This document shows, in pieces, positions 58,891-64,000 of a DNA stretch of 64,000 bases (positions within the stretch are counted from its first letter, which is position 1; each line of letters starts with the position of its first letter). The DNA is from Falsiroseomonas sp046052145. GTDB taxonomy: Bacteria > Pseudomonadota > Alphaproteobacteria > Acetobacterales > Acetobacteraceae. A program made the position numbers and the translations under genes. The notes below the pieces were generated by a model. That model had not been told where the DNA came from, made no database searches, and saw nothing but the letters and a program-made list of their open reading frames with translations. The stretch is taken from positions 1 through 64,000 of the forward strand of contig JBJOMW010000014.1 of assembly GCA_046052145.1 (NCBI GenBank). The letters run 5' to 3'.

Positions 58891-59571
58891 CTATTGCGGC
58901 TTGAACTTGCTGGCCTTGGCGGCATCCGCCGCGCGCCAGAGATACCAGGCGGCGATGGAGCGCCAGGGGGCCCAGGCTTCGCCGATCTCGGCCAGGGCCT
59001 TCGGCTTCAGCTGGGCCTCGGCGCCAGTGGCGACGCGATAGCCTTCGCGCACGCCGAAATCATCCACCGGCAGGACATCGTCGCGGCCAAGGGTGAAGAT
59101 CAGCAGCATCTCGACCGTCCAGCGGCCGACGCCGCGGATGGCGGTCAGTCGCTCGATCAGCGCCTCATCCGAAAGCCGTGCGGCGGCCTTGCGCGTGGGC
59201 ACGAGCCCACCGACCGACTTCTCTGCGATGTCGCGGATCGCGGCGACCTTGGACCCGGACAGGCCGCAGGCCCGCATCGCCTCCACCGGCGTCTCCAGCA
59301 CCTGCGCGGCGGGCGGGAAGTCATGGCCGGGATAGAGCGCGATGAAGCGGCCGAGGATCGCCTCCGCCGCGCGGCCATGCACCTGCTGATGCGCGATGGC
59401 GCGGACCAGCGCTTCATAGGGTTCGCGCTTCACGGGGCTGAGCGTGCAGGGACCGACCTGGCGGATGACGGCCTTCAGCACGGGATCGCGGCGCAGGTGC
59501 CGCAGCGCCTCCGGCCCGCCCATCGTGGGGGCGGGCCGGGGCAGCTTCGGCGCAAGCGCCGTGACGGTCAT
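58891..59571 (-). CDS. DNA-3-methyladenine glycosylase, AlkA-type HhH-GPD protein
   Basis: The 226-residue enzyme excises alkylated bases. It has a conserved ALVRAIAHQQVHGRAAEAI start, the helix-hairpin-helix LTAIRGVGRWTVEMLLIFTL and LPVDDFGVREGY containing the catalytic Asp. There is no N-terminal AlkA beta domain, so it is the short type. ATG 59571 overlaps the dctM stop (ATGA), an unusual coupling of DNA repair with a transporter. Confidence 0.9.
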   Translation of the reverse strand: MTVTALAPKLPRPAPTMGGPEALRHLRRDPVLKAVIRQVGPCTLSPVKREPYEALVRAIAHQQVHGRAAEAILGRFIALYPGHDFPPAAQVLETPVEAMRACGLSGSKVAAIRDIAEKSVGGLVPTRKAAARLSDEALIERLTAIRGVGRWTVEMLLIFTLGRDDVLPVDDFGVREGYRVATGAEAQLKPKALAEIGEAWAPWRSIAAWYLWRAADAAKASKFKPQ

Positions 59572-60845
59572 CGGAACACGAGCGTCGGCAGCGCCAGCGT
59601 GATCCAGGGCACGTAGGACAGCACCATCAGGCAGGCGAAGATGACGCCGATGAAGACGGGCAGGTAGCGCATCATCTTGTCGATGCTGGTGTTCGCCACC
59701 TGCGCTGCCGCGAACAGGTTCACGCCGAAGGGCGGCGTGATCATGCCCATCGCCAGGTTCACCACCATGATCGTGCCGAAATGCACGCCGTCGATGCCAA
59801 GGCGCTGCGCGGCTTCTGCCAGGATCGGCGCCAGCACGATGATGGAGGCCGAGGTCTCCACGAACATGCCGACGACGAACAGGAAGAGGTTCACGCCCAG
59901 CAGGTACCAGGTCGCCTCGTCGAAGGTCTGCACCAGCCACTCGGCCGCCATATCGGGCACGCCCTGGCGATTCAGCAGCCAGGAGAACAGCGTCGCGGCA
60001 GCGATGATGAACATGATCACCGCGGAGCTGATCACCGACTTCTTGAAGATCGGATACAGGTCGCGCGGCCGGATCTCACGGTGGATGAAGACGCCGACGA
60101 TGATCGCATAGACCACCGCGACCACCGAGGCCTCGGTCGGCGTGGTGACGCCGCCATAGATGCCGCCCAGCACGACGACCGGCATCAGCAACGCCCAGCC
60201 GGCCTGCTTTGTCGCCACCAGGAAGGGCAGGCGCCCATCCCCGTCATTCTTCCCCCAGCCCTTGATGCGGCACCAGACCAGCACCGTCGCGACGAGCGAG
60301 GCGGAGATGAGGATGCCGGGGCCGAAGCCCGCGATGAACAGCTCCGGGATGCTCGTCTGCGTGCTGACGCCGTAGAGGATCATCGGGATGGAGGGCGGGA
60401 TGATCACGCCGAGCTCGGCCGCGGTCGCCTGCAGCGCTGCCGCGAAGGCCACCGGATAACCCGCGCGCACCAGCGCCGGGATCATGATCGCGCCGATCGC
60501 GAAGGTGGTCGCGACGGAGGAGCCGGAGATGGCGGCGAAGATCATGCAGGTCAGCACGCAGGTCGCGGGCAGGCCGCCCTGGATGCCACCCACGATGGAC
60601 TTCGCGAATTCCACGAGCCGGCGGGAGATGCCGCCGACATCCATCAGATTGCCGGCCAGGATGAAGAAGGGGATCGCCGCGAGCGGGAAGCGATCGAGGC
60701 CGATGAAGAGCTGCTGCGCTGCCACGATCAGCGGGAAATTCGTGAAGCCGGTGATACCGACCACCGCGGCCAGGCCGATCGCCACAGCAACCGGGATGCT
60801 GGCCGCGAACAGCACCAGCATCACCGTGAGCATCATGCCGCTCAT
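59568..60845 (-). CDS. dctM: TRAP transporter large permease
   Basis: The 425-residue inner-membrane protein has about 12 helices and the DctM pattern: FAASIPVAVAIGLAAVVGIT, PFFILAGNLMDVGGISRRLV, GSSVATTFAIGAIMIPALVR and the C-terminal MVVNLAMGMITPPFGVNLFA. With DctQ and DctP upstream it imports carboxylates using a sodium gradient. Its start overlaps the stop of a 64-codon frame and its stop overlaps the glycosylase start. Confidence 0.95.
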   Translation of the reverse strand: MSGMMLTVMLVLFAASIPVAVAIGLAAVVGITGFTNFPLIVAAQQLFIGLDRFPLAAIPFFILAGNLMDVGGISRRLVEFAKSIVGGIQGGLPATCVLTCMIFAAISGSSVATTFAIGAIMIPALVRAGYPVAFAAALQATAAELGVIIPPSIPMILYGVSTQTSIPELFIAGFGPGILISASLVATVLVWCRIKGWGKNDGDGRLPFLVATKQAGWALLMPVVVLGGIYGGVTTPTEASVVAVVYAIIVGVFIHREIRPRDLYPIFKKSVISSAVIMFIIAAATLFSWLLNRQGVPDMAAEWLVQTFDEATWYLLGVNLFLFVVGMFVETSASIIVLAPILAEAAQRLGIDGVHFGTIMVVNLAMGMITPPFGVNLFAAAQVANTSIDKMMRYLPVFIGVIFACLMVLSYVPWITLALPTLVFR

Positions 60846-61036
60846 TGTTCGATGCCCTCAGACGGCGGGCGCGCGCATCCGCGCGCTTGGCGTCGTGCGA
60901 GCAGCACGCCTTCGGCGTGACGCGCCACGCGCTGCTGCGCCCGGCTGTTGTGATGGTCTGGGCGCGGGCCGCGTTCGCGGCCTCGGATCGCGGAAGGCGC
61001 GATCCGCCCGCTCTTGAGCTTGCGGGGGCTGGTCAT
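60842..61036 (-). CDS. Arg-rich 64-residue frame bridging dctQ and dctM
   Basis: An ATG at 61036 overlaps the dctQ stop (ATGA) and the frame ends in TGA overlapping the dctM ATG (ATGA), so the reading frame bridges the two genes exactly. The product is Arg/Ala/His-rich (RKLKSGRIAPSAIRGRERGP) with no known domain. It could be a real small protein, a ribosome-relay leader, or an inserted repeat that kept coupling; composition looks more like untranslated GC-rich DNA. Confidence 0.35.
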   Translation of the reverse strand: MTSPRKLKSGRIAPSAIRGRERGPRPDHHNSRAQQRVARHAEGVLLARRQARGCARPPSEGIEQ

Positions 61037-61641
61037 ACCGCGTTCTCCAGTTCTTCGGCGCGGCGGTCGAGGAAATGCGCCATCGCCCCCACCATGGCCA
61101 GCACCGCGCCCAGCGGGATCGCCGCATAAGCATAGGCCATCGAGAATTCGAGGCCGGCGATGGTCTGGAACTGCACGCGGTCGGTCATCGCCCAGCCGAA
61201 CCAGAACATCACGCCCATGAAGGACAACACGCAGGCCAGCGTCATCGCCTCGATCGTGCGCCGCACGGCGCCGCGCGTGTAGCGATGCGCCATGTCGATC
61301 GAAACCAGCGCGCCCACGCGTAGCGCCACCGCCATGCCCAGATAGGCCATCCAGATCAGCGCGACCCGCACCAATGCCTCGGACCAGGAGGCGGGCGTCT
61401 CGGTGGCGAAGCGGGAGATGACCTGCCAGGCGCCAGCCGCCACCGCGAGCGTCAGCGCGAGGCAGGCGATGATCGACGCGATCTCGGTCGTGTAGCGGTC
61501 GAGGGCCAGGATGGCGCGGCGCGCCATTGCGCGCGCGCCATTCGGCTGGCCGTCATCATGGCCCGCCCATAATGCGAAGCCCACGGCGGCGACCGTCGCG
61601 ACGGCGGTCACCTGCAGGGGCATGATGTTGATCGCGTTCAT
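61033..61641 (-). CDS. dctQ: TRAP transporter small permease
   Basis: The 202-residue protein has an extra N-terminal helix (1-22) before the four-helix DctQ core: ILALDRYTTEIASIIACLAL, ASWSEALVRVALIWMAYLGM and VGALVSIDMAHRYTRGAVRR. The N-terminal extension is longer than usual. It follows dctP by 77 bases and precedes dctM. Confidence 0.9.
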   Translation of the reverse strand: MNAINIMPLQVTAVATVAAVGFALWAGHDDGQPNGARAMARRAILALDRYTTEIASIIACLALTLAVAAGAWQVISRFATETPASWSEALVRVALIWMAYLGMAVALRVGALVSIDMAHRYTRGAVRRTIEAMTLACVLSFMGVMFWFGWAMTDRVQFQTIAGLEFSMAYAYAAIPLGAVLAMVGAMAHFLDRRAEELENAV

Positions 61642-61718
61642 CGTCTCTCCCGCGCGGCAAGGAAAGGGGGCGCAAGGCCAGGCCCTGCGCCCCCCAGGTC
61701 AGGCCAGTACCGCCAGGC

Positions 61719-62705
61719 TCACGAGCCCGGGCGCCACTCGCGGATGCGGCGGAGCAGGGCGCTGTCGAGGCCCTGCTCGATCTGCGCGGAGCCGGAAGCG
61801 AGCGCGGCCTGGAAGGCGGCGCTGTCCACCTGCGTCACCACGGTCATGCCGCGGCGGCGCAGTTCGTCGACGCCGGTCTGCTCGTCAGAGGTCACGCGCG
61901 CGCGGTTCGCCGCCGCCGCGTCGCGGCCAGCCTGCACCAGCGCCGCGCGATCGGCCGCGTTCAGCCGGTTCACGAAGGCCGGGTTGCACAGCAGCAGCGC
62001 CGGCGAATAGACGTGGCCGGTCAGCGTCAGGAAGCGCTGCACCTGGTTCAGGTTGTTGTTCAGGATGACCGGGATCGGGTTTTCCTGCCCGTCCACCGTG
62101 CCCTGCTGCAGCGCCGGCACCAGTTCGCTGAACGCCATCGGCGTCGGCATGGCGCCGAGCGTCTGGAAGGCGCGCATGTGCACCGGGTTTTCCATGGTGC
62201 GCACCTTCAGGCCGCGCACATCGGCCGGCGTGTTCACCTCGCGCCGGCTGTTCGTCATGTGGCGGAAGCCGTTCTCGAGCCAGGCCACCGCGAAGATGCC
62301 GCGCGCGGGGAAGCGGCCCAGCATCTCCTGGCCGATCTGGCTGTCCAGCACGCCGCGGGCATGGGCGGTGTCGCGGAACAGGAAGGGCACGTCGAGATTG
62401 CGGGTCTCGGCCACGAAATTGCCGACCGGGCCGGTGGAGGTGATGGTGCACTCGATGGTGCCGATCTGCACCGCCTCGATCGTCTCGCGCTCATTGTCGT
62501 TGCGCTGATAGACGACGCGGAAGCGGTTGTTGGTCATGCGCTCAAAGGTTTCCTTGAACGCAGTCGTGCCGGCGCCGTAGTGGCTGTTGATGCCGATCGG
62601 ATGCTGGAAGGTCACCTGGGTCTGCGCCAGCGCCGGGGCGGCGCCGAGCGTGAGCGCGGCGCCAAGCGCCAAGGTCTGGAGGCCCGTGCGGCGGGTCATC
62701 TTCAT
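61719..62705 (-). CDS. dctP: TRAP transporter substrate-binding protein
   Basis: The 328-residue periplasmic receptor has a signal peptide ending AQTQV and the DctP pattern: FQHPIGINSHYGAGTTAFKE, RNLDVPFLFRDTAHARGVLD, the ligand-clamping Arg in RGLKVRTMENPVHMRAFQTL and QGTVDGQENPIPVILN. It binds an organic acid. First gene of the dctPQM set; ATG 62705. Confidence 0.94.
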   Translation of the reverse strand: MKMTRRTGLQTLALGAALTLGAAPALAQTQVTFQHPIGINSHYGAGTTAFKETFERMTNNRFRVVYQRNDNERETIEAVQIGTIECTITSTGPVGNFVAETRNLDVPFLFRDTAHARGVLDSQIGQEMLGRFPARGIFAVAWLENGFRHMTNSRREVNTPADVRGLKVRTMENPVHMRAFQTLGAMPTPMAFSELVPALQQGTVDGQENPIPVILNNNLNQVQRFLTLTGHVYSPALLLCNPAFVNRLNAADRAALVQAGRDAAAANRARVTSDEQTGVDELRRRGMTVVTQVDSAAFQAALASGSAQIEQGLDSALLRRIREWRPGS

Positions 62706-62812
62706 GGATCGCGTCTCCCTGGTCCGGCCTGCCTTTCCCGGCAGCCGGCCTGGGTAGACCTATAGAAGATGTAACGCTTCCCCTTCAATCCCGCCCGGGC
62801 CGGGGCGGGGGG

Positions 62813-63445
62813 TCAGTGAGCCCCGTGGGCTGGCAGCGGCAGGCCGAGCTGCAGCGCCTGGTTTGCCGCCGCGGCCCCTTCCCACAGCAGCTCCAGCCCG
62901 ATCCAGGCGATCAGCGCCAGGCCGATGTAGGCGATGAACTTGTAGCGGTCGAGCAGCCGCGCCAACGCCCCGCCCAGCACGCCCATCAGCACGATGGAAA
63001 TCAACAAGCCGATCACCAGCATCGGCACGTTGTTGCGCGCCACCGCCGCCACGGCGAGAACGTTGTCGAGGCTCATGGAGACGTCGGCCACGACGATCTG
63101 CCACAGCGCGGCGATCAGTGACTTCTGCTCCGCCTCGCGCCCCTGGCCAGCGTCGTCCTCGGCCTTGTGGCGCAGCTCCTTCCAGAAGCCCCAGGCGATG
63201 TAGAGCAGCGCCAGGCCACCGACGATGTCCACCCACCAGAGGCTCAGCAGATAGGTCGCGAAGATCGAGAAGATGATGCGCAGCACCGCGGCGGCGACGA
63301 TGCCGAACAGCACCGCCCGTGCCCGCAGATGAGGCGGCAGCCCCGCTGCGGCCAATCCGATCACCACGGCATTGTCACCCGACAGGATGATGTTCAGCCA
63401 CAGGATTTCCGCGAATTGCGGCGCCTGGGAGAGCAGCGACTCCAT
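62813..63445 (-). CDS. TerC-family integral membrane protein
   Basis: The 210-residue protein has about seven helices with the TerC signatures LNIILSGDNAVVIGLAAAGL and ADVSMSLDNVLAVAAVARNN, whose Asp residues sit inside the membrane and probably bind a metal. Family members export manganese or confer tellurium resistance. ATG 63445 is chosen because AGGAGG lies seven bases upstream; an ATG ten codons earlier has none. Confidence 0.9.
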   Translation of the reverse strand: MESLLSQAPQFAEILWLNIILSGDNAVVIGLAAAGLPPHLRARAVLFGIVAAAVLRIIFSIFATYLLSLWWVDIVGGLALLYIAWGFWKELRHKAEDDAGQGREAEQKSLIAALWQIVVADVSMSLDNVLAVAAVARNNVPMLVIGLLISIVLMGVLGGALARLLDRYKFIAYIGLALIAWIGLELLWEGAAAANQALQLGLPLPAHGAH

Positions 63446-63563
63446 GCCGTATCCTCCTGGGGCGGCCGCGGTCACGGCTGCGCTCCCCTGGACGCAGGCT
63501 AGGCATGGTTGGTGCGTCGCGGAACTTTCGGCGGCATATCAATCATGCAATGCAAGCGGCGCG

Positions 63564-64000
63564 TTACCGCCAGAGCAGCACCGTCGCCCAGCCCACCAGC
63601 ACGACCGCGAGGATCGAAGGCAGCAACAGGCGCCAGAGCTGCACCGGCCGCGTGCCATCGGCCAGCAGCCCGCAGATCATCGCCGTGACCGCGAAGGACA
63701 TGCCCGCCCCGGCGGAGCCGGCGAAATTGTGCAGCCCGGGCGCGAGCAGCGCCGGCAACCCCGCCGCGGCGCCGAGCGCCGATTGCACCGGCATCAAGGC
63801 GGCGTTCGACCCGACATTGCTGCCCGTCACCATCCCCGCCGCGAGACCGAGCACCGGCACGGCAAAGGGCGCCATCGGCCCAAGCGCGCCCGCCGCGGCC
63901 TCGGCCAGCGCCCCCGCCATGCCCGACCCCACCATCCAGCGCGCCAGCACGACATAAAGGAGCATGACCAACGCCGGCCGCCGCGCGCGGGCCAGTGCCG
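63564..64000 (-). CDS. Lactate-permease-like membrane protein (partial, N-terminus off the right edge)
   Basis: The frame is open to base 64000 and ends at 63564, giving the last 145 residues of a membrane protein. VLGLAAGMVTGSNVGSNAALMP resembles the conserved TGS-N-N loop of the LctP/GlcA L-lactate permease family, followed by LHNFAGSAGAGMSFAVTAMI and a final helix. Identification rests on this C-terminal part only. Confidence 0.55.
   Translation of the reverse strand, partial: ALARARRPALVMLLYVVLARWMVGSGMAGALAEAAAGALGPMAPFAVPVLGLAAGMVTGSNVGSNAALMPVQSALGAAAGLPALLAPGLHNFAGSAGAGMSFAVTAMICGLLADGTRPVQLWRLLLPSILAVVLVGWATVLLWR

Noticed and set aside
1..64000. CRISPR arrays, prophage or insertion sequences
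   Set aside because: No regularly spaced direct repeats, integrases, transposases or phage structural genes were seen; the only tandem repeat is coding (42390-42869).

Overview
The window is GC-rich, densely packed and single-copy in character. No rRNA, tRNA, CRISPR array, prophage or insertion sequence was found by eye. The gene content points to a free-living aerobic alphaproteobacterium, most likely an Acetobacteraceae/Roseomonas-type member of the Rhodospirillales. Supporting signs are: several periplasmic binding proteins for tripartite (Bug/TctC) and TRAP carboxylate uptake; a bacterial NDUFA12-type complex I accessory protein; the aroQ-accB-accC-aat neighbourhood; an alphaproteobacterial GTTC-N7-GTTC SOS box; and an alphaproteobacterial ornithine decarboxylase with a long leader. 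The taxonomic call is inference.

Layout. 1-1879: membrane-bound spermidine-synthase-like protein, cut by the left edge. 2144-5081: TPP-dependent enzyme, SDR-fold protein and META-domain protein. 5084-9137 (minus): metallo-hydrolase, murA, dcd, a 56-residue protein and a Bug receptor. 9163-12330: hydrolase and acyl-CoA dehydrogenase (minus), then a DSD1-type PLP enzyme (plus). 12367-17639: D,D-carboxypeptidase (minus), phasin with PhaR-like boxes, clpS-clpA. 17717-27354: an AhpD-like protein, then a long minus-strand run of PPK2, MFS, secreted EEP nuclease, nuclease-helicase, EamA, GNAT, RidA and a truncated NrdJ-like TSCPD protein. 27558-33813: NDUFA12, mlaD, DUF2155, DUF805, then aat, accC, accB, aroQ (minus) and thiS-thiG (plus). 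33814-42275: long leader plus ornithine decarboxylase, an Lrp regulator, and a peptide-type ABC operon of five genes followed by a C39-like cysteine peptidase. 42372-48631: repeat protein, small SOS-type membrane protein, M20 amidohydrolase, AhpD-like protein, class II aldolase, EamA, rlmI, DUF3293. 48711-57875: dpaL, Bug receptor, ABC receptor, quinone oxidoreductase, SAF-domain dehydrogenase, EamA, esterase, photolyase-like protein. 57865-64000 (minus): RNase Z-like, DNA glycosylase, dctM/dctQ/dctP, TerC, and a lactate-permease-like protein cut by the right edge.

How it works together. Much of the window is small-molecule scavenging: TctC, TRAP, peptide ABC and branched-chain-type receptors, EamA and MFS carriers, each beside catabolic enzymes (acyl-CoA dehydrogenase, class II aldolase, carbamoyl-amino-acid hydrolase, diaminopropionate ammonia-lyase). 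It is interspersed with core genes for peptidoglycan (murA, D,D-carboxypeptidase), nucleotides (dcd), proteolysis (clpSA, aat, which meet in the N-end rule pathway), fatty acid and aromatic synthesis (accBC, aroQ) and thiamine (thiSG). Many neighbouring genes overlap by ATGA or TGATG, so translational coupling is common.

No whole new multi-gene system is evident. The best candidates for something undescribed are a small tail-anchored protein behind an SOS-type box (43165-43418), a one-gene PD-(D/E)XK-like nuclease plus DUF2075 helicase fusion (21159-23168), an intact gene for an N-terminally truncated B12-dependent ribonucleotide reductase relative (25828-27354), a photolyase-like protein with its domains in reversed order (56682-57875), and an exported seven-repeat DxDPSD protein (42372-43019).
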